The notes under the pieces are model-generated. The model saw only the letters and a list, made by a program, of their open reading frames with translations. It searched no databases and was not told the DNA's origin. From Epiperipatus broadwayi (taxonomy: Eukaryota > Onychophora > Udeonychophora > Euonychophora > Peripatidae): a DNA stretch of 64,000 nucleotides. This document shows positions 1-11,039 of the stretch, in pieces. A program made the position numbers and the translations under genes. The stretch lies in assembly GCA_028023455.1 (NCBI GenBank), contig JAQFVV010000256.1:1402516-1466515 (forward strand), given 5' to 3'. Numbering within the stretch: position 1 is the stretch's first letter; every line of letters begins with the position of its first letter.

Positions 1-545
1 TTCTAAAAATGCAGCTATCAAGATGTTGACTTTCTCATGCAATCTTCACAATTATAAGATGAAAGTGGTATATATGCCATTTGTTTTGTTTTAATTGTGA
101 TAGGATCATGCAATAGCTTTCATTTCCCATGCTTGCAATATTTGTTTATTGTTGTGTAACATACATAGATGTAACTTTATTAACATAAATATCATAATTA
201 GCTTTTCATTTTCAAGCTTGGTTGTTTAGCAACATGCTTGCTATTAGGTCATCATCTTTTATCATTGTTCATGTCATAATATTGGTTAGTTAAGGATACT
301 TGTGGTTAGTCATATTATATATATATGAGTGTATTTATTTTCTTAATGTAAAAATCTAAAACTTTATCTTTTTTATTTAAAAATAATAATTTGCTTATCA
401 CAATGTTTTGCATATTTATGTGGGCTTGACAAAGAATAATTATTTGATAATTACTTGGTTAGAGTTAGTATGGTGTAGATTAGTGCAGGTGGGCAGTTGG
501 TTATGTCACTCTTACAACTTGTACACTGTTCTAATGGCTTGTTCA
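1..545. repeat. Dispersed repeat, LTR-like copy shared with 50960-51480
   Basis: This stretch aligns, with many small differences, to 50960-51480 on the same strand. Shared landmarks in the same order are TAGCTTTCATT, CCCATGCTTGC, TTTAGCAACATGCTTG, a GTCATAATATTGGTTAG-like stretch and a final CTTACAACT. The second copy lies next to a minus-strand gypsy-like pol remnant, on its 3' side. I therefore infer LTR or LTR-flank sequence, but no TG...CA ends were fixed. The copy begins at or before the window edge. No coding potential was seen. Confidence 0.45.
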
Positions 546-1129
546 CATAGTCTGTGGTAGTTCTTTTATACATAGCTGAGAATTTAAACATCTGCTGGAT
601 AGCCTGACTTTATTAGCCTTCGAACTGGAGTTTTGAAATGAAGAATAAAAAAAATTCATAACGCATCGGTGCTATGTTTATCAATCCAGGCATGAAGAGA
701 TAGAATAGTCCCATATCAATTTTGATGATGGTCCCATGATCCAACAATGAGCTTCCTTCCACAACATTCTCCTTGCACTTAGCACTGCATATTTACTTTT
801 GTTATTACTATATTTGTTTTTATAGTTTAAGTTGATTGGAGCAACATCAATATTTTTCCTTCTATTGCATATTTTTATATTTAGGTGTGGAAATCTATAG
901 CAGGTAATCAATGGTGGTTTTAGGGACTTGAATACTTTCTTTTGTTTGCAACTTATTAATTTTCAAATTCTTTATTTACCTGTTTTTTATGAGCTGAATG
1001 TTTTTCCTCACTTTCTAAAATTCTTGTAAAAGATGGGTCAATACTGTCCTTCAAACTTTCCTTTCAACTCCTTTGCATTTTAAATAATGGTAGATTTCCC
1101 CACAGATAAATTTTTTTTTTCCTTGAACA
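546..1129. other. AT-rich stretch without recognised genes
   Basis: Only short random ORFs occur here, and I recognise no repeat structure. The ORF-like stretch at 681-911 on the minus strand has no recognisable domain. Confidence 0.5.
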
Positions 1130-2440
1130 AAAAAATTTGTTATATATATTATATTAATAATATTTCTGTAGTATATAACATTCACTACACCAGTCTCACA
1201 CAAGGTAGGGACTGTTTTCTATCTGCTTTTAACACATTGTGGCATATGAACAAAACATTTGAAAAAGATTTATAAATCCCAATATGGCCCAGACCATAGT
1301 CACTTACATATATCTTTATCATTGTTCAGTATTTATATAGATAGCAAACTACTATGGTTTCATTGATGTGGCAATGTCAAATATACTGCCCTCACAATGT
1401 TGACACAAATCACTCAATTAAAGTGTGTTAATAAATTTTTTATTAGTCATTTATTAGACTAGAGATTATTCAATAATGAATAATATTTCCATAGTGTAAC
1501 TTTCTCTACACCACTCTCATACAAGGTAGAGACTGATTTCTATTTAACACCTTGTGGAGGATATAATCATAAACAGTGACCAAAGGCATGTGAAAAAAAA
1601 TTTGTGATTCTTCAAGATGCACTTTTATTGCTGAACCAACATCTTACATATATCTTTATTAAATTACTACAGTTTAATTGATAAGTGTCATGTGTGCTGC
1701 CCTCACAACTTTGACACAAATCACTTAATGAAAGAATATTAATAATTTTTATTAGTCATTTATTAGATAAGAGATTATGTAATAATAGAATAATATTTCT
1801 GTAACTTTCATTACACCATTCTCACACTAGGTAGGAGTTAGTTTCTATCCACTTTTAACAACTTGTGGAGGGACGTAATTATAAACATATGATCAAAGGC
1901 ATGTCAAATATTTGTGATCCACAAGTTGTACATTTTGTACTGAACCAGCACTCATGAATGTTAAATATGAATAGAAACTAGTCTCTACATTTTATGAGAA
2001 TGGTATAGTGAGAGTTACATTACAGAAATATTATTAATTGTTGGATAATTTCTAGTCTAATGAATGACTAATAAAAATTATTAATATACTTTCATTAAGT
2101 GATTTATGTCAAAATTGTGAGAGCAGCACATTTGACACATCAATTAAACTATAGTAATTTACTATGTAAATACTGAACAATGATAAAGATATAAGAAATT
2201 GTGATCTGAGCCAACTGATAAATGCTGGTTCAGCATGAAATGTGCATCCTGGGGATCAATTTTTTTTCACTTATGTTTTTGATCATATATTTATGACTAC
2301 ATCTCTCCACAAGGTTTTAAAAGTGGATAGAAATTAGTTCTTATTTTGCATGAGAGTGGTGTAGTGCAAGTTAGACTATAGAAATATTATTCATAATTGG
2401 ATAATCCCTAATCATGACTAATAAAAAATTATCCATAAGA
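1130..2440. repeat. Cluster of ~310-bp repeat units, three forward and two inverted
   Basis: A module reading roughly AATAATATTTCTGTA, then a TTCACTACACCA-like stretch, then CTCACACAAGGTAG occurs near 1150, 1480 and 1790. Its reverse complement occurs near 1975-2035 and 2330-2395. Around each copy, similar flanking blocks recur: an ACAACTTGTGGAGG-like block, a GCACATTTGACACA-like block and TTTATTAGTCATTTATTAG. Related sequence lies at 27770-28180. This is a dispersed repeat amplified locally in both orientations. No coding capacity was seen. Confidence 0.6.
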
Positions 2441-2455
2441 TTTATTGATGTAGGT

Positions 2456-2705
2456 AGTTAAAAATGAGAAACTTTTTTCTTCCATGATATACAAACTGAA
2501 CTTGTGTAAATAATTTGTCAATTTAAAAATCAGGCTATAATAAATTATATCCCTAGTTTAGGTATCATTAATAAAAGAGGGTTCACTTACAGAATATATT
2601 TTAAGCATAGGTGGATCACCTATGCTTTTAAAACATTTATGGAGATAATGCATGTTAATTTTATAGTACAAGTGTGAAGACCTGTTTTCTTCCACAATAT
2701 GATAT
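2456..2705 (+). repeat. Dispersed repeat, pair with 11766-11930
   Basis: The order of blocks matches 11766-11930: TAGTTAAAAATGAGAAA, then CTGAACTTGTG, AATTTGTCAATTTAAAA, CAGGCT, and finally ACAAGTGTGAAG followed by TTCCACAATAT. The copy here holds about 85 extra bases in the second half. It is non-coding and its family is unknown. Confidence 0.55.
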
Positions 2706-3599
2706 ATATATATGTGGAATGGAATCATCTACACAGATAAATAAAATAAGTAAATTATTTCAGTCTAGAGGAAAATGATTACCAACAGGTGATCTTGTAC
2801 CTGGTGGAGTGACTATAAAATAAAAATTTTACCCTAATTTAATAATAGCTATGGATGCTCAGCAGACTATAGCCTACATCATGTACAAGCCTTTATGCAA
2901 ATTCAGCCATATTTTGTGATCATCATTCTCTCCATATTTATAAAATATTCTAATCAAATATGAAAATAATATATTTGTAAGTCAGATAAAAAAATTTATG
3001 AGAAACAAATTTTTAACCATAATAAATTTATTTGCTAGACAACAATAGAATATAAATAGTATATCTTTTATATTTACATAATTAACACAATAAAATATGG
3101 AATATACATGACAGAAAGTATTTTCAATTTAATATTCTATTATATCTAAATTTATATCTAACATTGGAAAATCATCAATATTTCAATTTTTACTTATAGA
3201 AAATGAGTATTTTGGAAAAACATTTCTTTTGGTATTGTTATTTAAATTATTATTTATTTAAAAATGTCATTTGAATAGTTCTCACCAAATTTATCTTATT
3301 TTTGTTTGCTGTTGAGACCAACACTTAGATAGTAATACCAATTTAAAATTGAGATCCCTTGCCATAACTAATATATTTTCATTAGCCTTAGTTCCATAAA
3401 AAAAAAAAAAACCACATTTCAGAAAGAGGAATAACACTGAAACTCAATTTTTACCCTGCCTTTATAAATATATAAGAATCCAATCACTTTCATATTCTAA
3501 TTTTATAAGCAGTACAAAGAAGAATTGATTTCTTTTTTTTTTCTTTGTCTGCATTAAAATACCATAGCAACCATTGGAATGTTTGAACTCTGCATGTTT
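2706..3599. other. AT-rich stretch without recognised genes
   Basis: Low-complexity A/T-rich DNA. No ORF of note, splice-bounded exon or RNA gene was recognised. Confidence 0.5.
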
Positions 3600-3740
3600 T
3601 ATTAATTCTTTCAACTTTATTGAGGAAATATACAATGGTTACATTGGTTTTACATATTGTTACTATGGATTATACAGGTTATTACAATGATTTATATGCA
3701 TGTGTTATAAAGTTCTGTGGTGTTGTGTTCAGGAGTAATC

Positions 3741-6700
3741 TTAGAGCATTTCTTTACTGGGTAGATCAACTAGGGCCCATGTGTTTTCTGCAATGTTAAA
3801 GTAGGCTGTGGAAAAGTCTGTTTTGCTAATTTTATTCAGCATTTGATATACAGCTGTCTCAATGTTCGGGTATTCAGACTTGCTTATGACCAGCTTACAC
3901 CGAAGTGACCAGATTGTAAAGTTCACAAATGTTGCCAGTCTAAGCTGTGCATAAGTTCCTTGATCTATCACATTGGTCAGAGACAATGAGTTGTGGGTTT
4001 TGTTCTTGAATCGGTTCTGTAATGTTGATTGGAGTTTTTGTAGACATGGGCAGTTTGTTAGCATGTGGTTGGTCGTTTCATCTTCTCTCTGGCAGAGTAA
4101 GCATGTGCTTGCTAGATTTTTGAAGCCTCTCTTATAGTAGAGAAAGGCATTTGTGGGAAGGGCTTCCAGATTTACTTCAATGAGGAAGTCAACATACTTT
4201 GGGGGAAGGTACCAGTGTTTTGTTAGTTTGATGAGTCTTTGGTTGGAAATATGGAGGTAGGCAGAGATAGTGAAACTCTTGTGGTGTGTAATATTGAAGA
4301 TCTCCCAATATGTGAGTTTGCATGTGAATAGGCTTGCATTGGCTGAAAGTTGGTTCAGGATTAGAGTCACTGATTGTCGAAGCCAGTTGTTTTGTTTAGA
4401 GGGTGGTGGCCTATCTGTGGGCTTGACAGGTAGTGGGCATTCAATGGTATCATTGTCCTTAAAAAGTCTGTGAAGCACATTGTGGGTTCTTTGTAGGTTG
4501 ATTGTTTCAATGAAGTGGAGTGAGAGACCATTCTCTCTCCTGGTGTGATTCATTGTCTTGATACTGATGGCTGAGACTTTTCCTTCCCAGCAAAGTTTGG
4601 CACATGCAGAGTTTATTTTATTTATGAATCCTTTGGTGGGGTTGAATCCAGTAAGGTAGAATGTTATTTTGGGAAGCAGGATGGCATTTAGTAATGCGAC
4701 CTTTTCAAAGAGGGACAAGTAAATTTTTGATATTGATGCTATTGAGGTTTGTGTTTTTTTCAGCAGTGGATTTCCTGTCTCATGAATGAGTAGGACTTTG
4801 CTACAGGGAATCCCAAGAACTTCTGTGGTTGGGCATTGAACATGGCTGGAATTTGTTTTCCTGTGAGTAATGACCATATTGCTGACTTCTTGCTGTTGAA
4901 TGTGAGGCCATGCATTGTTGTGTAACTGTAAAGTATGTTTACTAGATTGTTAAGGTGATTGATGGAGGGAAGAAAGATGACAACATCGTCCATGTAGAAA
5001 ATGTGATTTATGTTTTCATTGATGTAATCTACTTGGATGCCTGGAAGTGTGTTTCTATTTGGAGTAGGAGAGGGTTTATGTAAGCTGTGAATAACAGTGT
5101 GCTTAGTGGGGATCCCTGTGGGATGGATAAACTTGGTTTGAATCCTGGAGCTATGCATCCATCTAGCATGAGGAAAATTTCCCAGTTGTTTAAAAGGTTC
5201 TCTATGATTTGTAGAAGAGGTTGAGGTACTTGGCATTGTTCAAGTGTTTTAATTATCACATCAATGTGTACCGAGTCGAATGCCCCTGAGATGTTGAGTT
5301 GAATGGCAACTGGTTTGGACTTTCTTTTTGTGTGCACTTGGTCTATTACTAGACGGAAGCGGCTTATTGCATCTGATGTGGCTGCACCCTTCTTGGCGAA
5401 CTGGTATTTTGAGATGTGCTTGAGGACATTGTCTTGCATCTTGTCTTTGATTATAGACTCAATTATCTTGATCATGAGTGGGATCATTGAGATGGGCCTT
5501 AGGTTTTGTAGTTCAGTTGTGGCATCACTCTTTTTAAGTACTGGCACCATTGCAATGGGGTATAGAAAATCAAGATGGCAAGTTCCACTGCTGAGTAGAT
5601 CAATCATTTCCTTGATGATTGGGATGGTGTATTTGTTCAGGTGGAGTAGAATAAACTTCGAGATGCCATGTAGGCCAGGATATATTTTGTCTGGCATCGC
5701 ATTTAATTTTTTTTGGATTGTAGCATGGGTAATGTCATGAGAGTTGTCTGGATTTATTTTGAAAGTTCTTCTGTCACTGGGTGTGATGTGGTTTTGAAAC
5801 TTTTTTTTGAAATGTTCTTGGGGTTTACCTAGCATTGCAGGGCCAATGTATTGTTTACCATCAATGGTGATGTCACTTGGGCCTTTTCTATTCTTTCCTG
5901 ATCCCAAGGCCCATCTGATGTATCCTCTCGTCCAGCAGTGTTGATGTACTAGGTAGCTCCGGGCCCTTTTTGTTGCTATGTGTTCTGCTAGAATTTTTTG
6001 GGCGGTCCTATATTTAGTCTTTAGTTGTAAGATTGTTTCTATGTTTTGTCCTTCCAGTGTTAGGTGCTTAAGGGTGTCTGCAATGTTGTCTAAGCTGTTT
6101 AAAAGTTTCATGGGTCCTGGTCTTTGGAAGGAATAGGTGGTTATTAGTTTGTAGCATTTTTGTGAATAGAGGCCATGCCTCTGTGATTGGCCTGGAGAGT
6201 ATGATTGTTTGATGGAATTGTATGTAGGCTTCTGAGAACAGGTAGGCTGGTGTAGTCTCCCTGGTTATGAGTCTTATTGTTCTCTGGTAGTTGTTTGGGT
6301 CTGGAGAGCTGGAGGAAAACTGGAGTTTTATCTCTTGTAACAGGTGGTCTGAAAAAACCACTGGCCAGAGTCTGGCTTGAGTGGTAGGCAGTAAGTTTGG
6401 TGATAAAAACATCCAAGTCGATGAGGGACTTATATTTAGTTGCATAGAATGAAAATTCTGTCTCAGGGAGCAGGTTTCGTACACTCATTAGCTTTAGACT
6501 GATCAATGGAAGGTAATCAGACTGGAAGGTTTCATAGGAGTGGTTGAAGTCTCCTATCAGGATGGAAGGGAATGGGTTGGTTCAAAGTGTCACATTTATT
6601 GTGTGAATAATTCTGTGGATGTTGTCAGGAGCCTTTGTCATGTATATGTTGCATAAGTTGATGGTACAATTGTTGTTGAAGGGTGGGTGGGGGGGAGGGA

Positions 6701-7140
6701 GGGTTATAGGGGGGGGTGGATTTTTTTTCAGGGGGGGGGGGGGGGGGGGGTGTTGGAAAGGGTAAATTTTTTTTTGGGAATAATTCTGCGGATGTTGTCA
6801 GAAGCCTTTGTCATGTATATGTTGCATAAGTTGATGGTACAATTGTTGTATTGAAGGATGGCTATGAGACAGTGGTTGTCTATGTATAGTATTTTGAAGA
6901 AAGTTATGGGAGATAATTTGTTAATTAGTATGGCCACTCCGGATCCTGGTGTTTGGGCTATGGAGTAGTGAAAGTAGCCCAGTGAATTTAGTTTCATGAT
7001 GTGTGGGCCAGACTATGTGTAGTTTTGTTTCAGAGAGACAAAGGATATCTGGTTGATGTTTAATAAACCATCTGTGAAGTGCTTCAACTCTTTTTTTGGA
7101 GTTTAAGCCTTTGATATTTACTGCTGTGATTGTAATAGTC
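3741..7140 (-). pseudogene. LINE A ORF2: endonuclease-reverse transcriptase, frameshifted
   Basis: The reading is spread over at least five frames. The endonuclease start (ITAVNIKGLNS, near 7130) leads to an L-S-E-T-K-L catalytic block. A GDFNHS block lies near 6540-6560 and a SDHLL block near 6345, as in APE-type LINE endonucleases. The RT part (about 6111 to 4760) shows LRPISMIP, QLNISGAFDS, PQGSPLS near 5110 and YMDDVVIF near 4980. The C-terminal part (4877 to 3741) ends with a C-x2-C-x8-H-x4-C zinc motif near 4060-4110. The catalytic aspartates of motifs A and C are present, but frameshifts near 6500, 6100, 5130 and 4850 break the frame. No intact enzyme is possible. Confidence 0.8.
6606..6858 (-). 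repeat. Duplicated endonuclease segment around a poly-G tract
   Basis: About 76 bases at 6606-6681 recur almost unchanged at 6780-6858. Between them lie G-rich runs, including 20 consecutive G at 6731-6750, and T runs. The duplicated segment is the part of ORF2 encoding the NIYMTKA block. The homopolymer filler is unlike anything else in the window. It may be an assembly or read error rather than biology. Confidence 0.7.
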
Positions 7141-7249
7141 ATGATGTGGTATTTTAGGTGAAGGTATCTTCTGGGAAGGTGTCTTCTGGTAGGGGTTTTT
7201 CTGAGGGGTTGTTTCTGACTCAGGAAATGAGATAAGGAGTATTTCATTT

Positions 7250-7430
7250 TCTGTGGTTGTCAGCATGGGATCTTCATTTGGTCTGAGAATTGGTAGTCTC
7301 TTCTTCTGTGGTTGTCAGCATAGGGTCTTCAGGTGGTCTGACCTTTGGTAGAGTCTCATCTTTGGTGGTTGTCAGCATAGTGTTTCCAGATTGTCTGAAT
7401 TTTGATAGAGTCTCATCTTCCCTTGATTGA
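7250..7430 (-). repeat. Three ~57-bp tandem units between LINE A ORF1 and ORF2
   Basis: The stretch GGTTGTCAGCAT recurs at about 7257, 7313 and 7370. Each is followed by a TCTTC- or TTTCC-type stretch, then GGTCTGA or TGTCTGA, and each unit ends with a T(A/C)GTAGAGTCTC-like block. Units differ by 15-25 percent. The array sits between the two reading frames of LINE A and may be a spacer or part of either frame. Confidence 0.6.
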
Positions 7431-7438
7431 ATTTCTCA

Positions 7439-8230
7439 TCATTTTTTGTCTGATGGTTTATGTGATTCCTGTGATCTGGTTGTTTTTGTTCTGAGGGCCG
7501 CTTGGGCTGGGTCTGAGGTACTGGAGTCATCAGTTGATTTTTCTTGTGTGCTAGAATTATTATGTCTTGATCTTTTGCGGTTGTGACATTTGGAGGGTTT
7601 AGTAAATGTTTTGGTGGTTCCATCATCTTCTGATTCGATCATGGTTTCTGAAGATGACCATGTTTCTGATGATGACTGTGATCTAGTGAGCTTTGAGTCC
7701 TCTGCCAGTCTGTGGTGGATTAGGGATTCGCCAGTATCTGGGATGCTTGTGTAGCTATGGTTTGTTCCCATTGGAGTGGATATGGAATGATGTGTGTTTT
7801 CAGTTTCTGTTTGTGGTTTTGTGTAGGTATTAATTGGGTGTGTAGAATCAGTGGGGTCTTCAATGGTGCTGTTGTGATTTTTTGGATATGCCTGACTGCT
7901 TACATCGCTTGTATTGAGGGGACACACCTTCATTATGTGTCCTCTGTTCCGACAGTTGAAGCACATTGGGGGTATACCCCGAAAGCTCATAAGGATTGTA
8001 GCCTTGTTGTTGCTGACTGTTTCTGGTAGTGTAAGTGGCTGGATTTCTGTCTTGAGGACTAGACGGAAGACTGCAGTGTTGGTAAATACCATTGTTTCTG
8101 CTCTTGATTCTTGGATGTATTTAAAGCCTTCAACTGTACCATAATTGGCAAGGGCCTGTTGTAAGTGGGATTCTTCAAAGTTGATAGTACAGTTACTCAC
8201 TCTGCCCTGAAAAATCTGTGGTTTGTTCAT
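7439..8230 (-). pseudogene. LINE A ORF1, C-terminal part with CCHC zinc knuckle
   Basis: The 263-residue reading holds an RRM-like stretch (V-S-N-C-T-I-N-F, then L-A-N-Y-G-T-V-E-G-F) followed by FRMV-type residues and a gag-like knuckle C-F-N-C-R-N-R-G-H-I-M-K-V-C at about residues 94-107. After that comes a Ser/Thr/Asn-rich low-complexity tail. This order (RRM-like, GIPP, CCHC) is typical of nucleic-acid-binding ORF1 proteins of the Tx1 group. The upstream half of the same ORF lies at 8840-9426, across the foldback insertion. Joining the two at the target duplication still needs a one-base frame change, so the ORF was damaged independently. Confidence 0.7.
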
Positions 8231-8274
8231 GTTAATGTGAACCAGGTATTTTGTTGTCTAACTGTTTGAATTTA

Positions 8275-8826
8275 AGCATCACATGATCACATTTCCTATA
8301 CTAGCACATTAATTGTTGATAAACAGAGCAAAACTCTCCATACAGTATTGCCACCTGTGCTAAACAGAGTAATCAATGGATGCCAGAAGGCTTGTGCATA
8401 AAATCCCTATCTAATGCCTACTCATCCAATATCCCCAGATCCTGCCTAATAGGATAGTGGTGGCTATGGTTGTAAAAGAGCCAAAGACATCAAAATGTAT
8501 AGGTGCTGAACTGAGTTCAGACCCATATGACTATATAAGCTATTGAGCTTAGATTGAAAATATTCTTTGTGTTTTCAATTTAATTCTCATAGTTTTGTAG
8601 TTAAGTAGAGGTAAAAGGTGGTTGCTAGAGGGTTGCATTAGATCCTAAGATCTAGATGCAGTGCTCTCAGATCCAAAGCTCCTCACTGACGAAGGCCACA
8701 AGCCAGAAACTAGTCTGGGGATATTGGATGAGTAGGCATTAGATAGGGATTTTATGCACAAGCCTTCTGGCATCCATTGATTACTCTGTTTAGCACAGGT
8801 GGCAATACTGTATGGAGAGTTTTGCT
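8275..8826 (-). mobile_element. Foldback retroposon copy A, inserted in LINE A ORF1
   Basis: Two inverted arms of about 118 bp (8322-8441 and 8713-8830) pair almost perfectly and share the diagnostic core AAAACTCTCCATACAGTAT. A 13-bp direct repeat, CTGTTTGAATTTA, flanks the element at 8262-8274 and 8827-8839, inside ORF1 of LINE A. The tail beyond one arm (8275-8320, read on the minus strand) matches the tails of copies B and C. The ~270-bp centre includes CACTGACGAAGGCCACAAGC, a motif also seen near 30370. Tail, orientation and the variable target duplication point to retroposition, not cut-and-paste movement. Confidence 0.75.
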
Positions 8827-8839
8827 CTGTTTGAATTTA

Positions 8840-9491
8840 GTTTCAAAGAGTTGCTTTTCTGATAGGTCTTTGAATTGAATTGCAATATACCTTTTATTTG
8901 TGTGGAACAGTATTTTATAAACTGGTGACCAGAACTTGTGGTCAGTGAGTAGATAGTAGAGTGAGAGTATTGGGAATTTGTACAAGGAGCAGTTGATATC
9001 TGTTGTTGTTAGGATACTTGTACATTCATTGGTATACTCTGTGAAGGAGCGAAAAAGAAGATTTGGTATGGTTCTATTAAAGTGTTCTGTTACTGAAGAA
9101 TGGTAGTCTATGTTAACTGGTTGTTGCAAGTCAGCATGTTCATTTTGTTCTTGTTCCCCATCTCTTAATTGGATGAATTTATTGTATGGGTCATCTGTAG
9201 TTTGTGTGTTGATTGCTTGAGTTTTGGCTTGGGTTGATTGCCTAGTGGTTGTCCTAAGGCTATTAGCATATGAGAGTTGGGGATGGAGTTGTGAGGATAT
9301 TGCATGGTAATGTTCTGAGTTGTTAGCATTGTTTTGCTGTGCTGGTTCTGGGGGGCTGTTGGTGTCTTGGGTTGTGAATCTGGAACTGTGTTGAAGTTTT
9401 GGAAAAGATTCATTGTTGTTTTCCAATGTTGTGTCATTTTCTTCACTGTTGAAATTGATAACGGATTTTCTTTGCTGTTTGGAATTTTCAT
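8840..9491 (-). pseudogene. LINE A ORF1, N-terminal part
   Basis: The reading from 9426 is Gln/Asn/Thr-rich, with a SYANSL block near residue 50. It then moves into an ordered region (NLLFRSF, LYKFPILSLYYLL, WSPVYKI) before the foldback insertion at 8826. A second frame from 9491 overlaps it, so the true start may be further upstream and a frameshift is likely. The last ~20 codons of the open frame below 8827 are foldback sequence, not LINE. Confidence 0.6.
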
Positions 9492-9689
9492 TTTGTATTG
9501 TTTGTTTTGGTTTCTGGGAGTTTGGTTTATTTGTGGTGTTGCGGCTTGTTGATTTTCCTTGGAAGTTGGTGTTAGTTAGTGGTATCTTTTGGATTGGGGC
9601 ATTTTTTTTTATTTGATTGAAGTTTAAGTTTGTTTTTCCTTTGCTATTAATATTGGTTAGGTCTTTTTTCTTATCTTTTTTTAGTGTTA

Positions 9690-10490
9690 GTGCAGTTTCA
9701 GCTTTGTTTTGGAATCTCTACTTGTTTGTTTTTGAGGTTGGAAAGGTGAGTTCAAGCTGGCTTTATGTGCAGTTAAATTAACTGGAGAATTGGTGTAAAG
9801 TGCTGTATTCGACTGTGTTGGATGATTTAATTGTGTTCCCCCTAAGTTGAAATACGTAAATAAATCGTTAGAGTTACAATTTAAATCGTTTTTTTGTGTT
9901 ATGAGGGCGATCTAGTGTGGCTTCCGGTTTAGTTTTTGATTTGTAACTTTTTTGTTTTTCGTGCTGGGAGTCTGATTTTTGTCGAGTATTATAGCCGGTG
10001 AAATTCACTGTCGAAGCAGTATAACCTTCTGTCTCAGACTCTGCGGAATCACTCAATTGTGTCTCTGTGAACTTAAGAGTATGTGGATTTGTCGCTAGTG
10101 ATAGAATTTACGTCTTTTTCCGTGTTATGAGTGTGAACATGTGTAGCTTCCGGTTTTGTTTTTGGACTATAACTTCTTTTGTTTTTCAACTTGGAAGTCT
10201 AGTTTTGGGAAAGGATTATAGCTTGTGAAATTCTCTATGGAATTTATATAACTTTTTGTCTTCAACTGTGCTGGATCATAACGCATTGCTTCGTCAAACT
10301 TTGGATATATGAGTTCATCGCCAATGGGAAAATTGCGGTTGATATTTACGTTATAAGTATTATGTTTTCGGGTTTCCTGTTCAGTTTTTGAGGCATAACT
10401 TTTTTCTTTTTGACTCTGGAGATCTAATTTTTTTTTTTTAATTAAAGATAGAAAAATTCTCTATTAAACTATTGTCATCGGAAGTTTGGG
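9690..10490 (-). repeat. About four diverged ~225-bp units at the 5' end of LINE A, peptide-like
   Basis: Units lie near 9690-9800, 9900-10040, 10125-10270 and 10360-10490. Translated on the minus strand, each reads approximately N-F-T-x-Y-N, then K-x-D-x-Q, then EKQKSYxSKTK. The clearest is in the 60-codon frame at 9874-10056. Two units carry stops. Similarity at the protein level across units that differ at the DNA level suggests they once were translated as a repeat upstream of, or at the N terminus of, ORF1. They could instead be promoter monomers. Confidence 0.45.
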
Positions 10491-10629
10491 ACTGATCTAA
10501 AAAATTATTTTCGGACCCCTCAAAATCCGTTTCTGGTTCACATTTTCTATTTATTTTCTCAGTAGATTTTATCCTTGAAGGATTTTACCTTTTTTCGGTC
10601 AAAGGAAGAGTTATTTCTTTTGGTTTGTC

Positions 10630-10783
10630 CTGACATATGAATTTAGGGCTTTTAGTGTTATTTCCACTTTTTAAAAGTAGTCCCTCTTCCCTTTTAGAGG
10701 CTATGGCTGACATATGAATTTAGGGCTTTTAGTGTTATTTCCACTTTTTAAAAGTAGTCCCTCTTCCCTTTTAGAGGCTATGG
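10630..10783. repeat. Perfect 77-bp tandem duplication
   Basis: The 77 bases at 10630-10706 (starting CTGACATATGAATTTAGGGC) are repeated without change at 10707-10783. No difference was seen, so the event is recent or is an assembly duplication. Confidence 0.9.
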
Positions 10784-11039
10784 CTGAATTTGCTGAGGTG
10801 GCAGTTTTTTTTGGGAGCCATGTTTGTTTTTGATCGTGATTGTTTAACTTAGTAATAATTAACAATTAATTATATATGGATTTAAATGTTGTTGTTTTTT
10901 TTTAAATAATAAAAAGAAGATACTTACAATCTTTCCTGTGTGGTTATTTCTCCTCAATAAGTGGTATAGAAGCGTCTAAGTCACAGTCAAAGTAGCTACC
11001 ATGCAATGGTGAACTTGCCTAAAAGCTGCCACTAGAGGG

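Larger units (their letters stand above)
3600..10500 (-). mobile_element. Decayed L1/Tx1-type LINE (LINE A), minus strand
   Basis: Read on the minus strand, the element shows in order: a 5' region of repeated peptide-like units (about 10490 to 9690), ORF1 with a CCHC knuckle (about 9490 to 7439), a short tandem-repeat spacer (7430-7250), and ORF2 with endonuclease, reverse transcriptase and a C-terminal CCHC motif (about 7140 to 3741). A 3' end near 3600 holds an AATAAAG-like polyadenylation signal at about 3620. The fingers-to-tail part of the RT and the ORF1 layout resemble the L1/Tx1 group, but clade assignment is from memory. Several frameshifts, a 552-bp foldback insertion and a poly-G duplication show that it is dead. 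Confidence 0.75.

Noticed and set aside
5303-5740. 145-codon plus-strand frame as a membrane protein
   Set aside because: Antisense shadow of LINE A reverse transcriptase.
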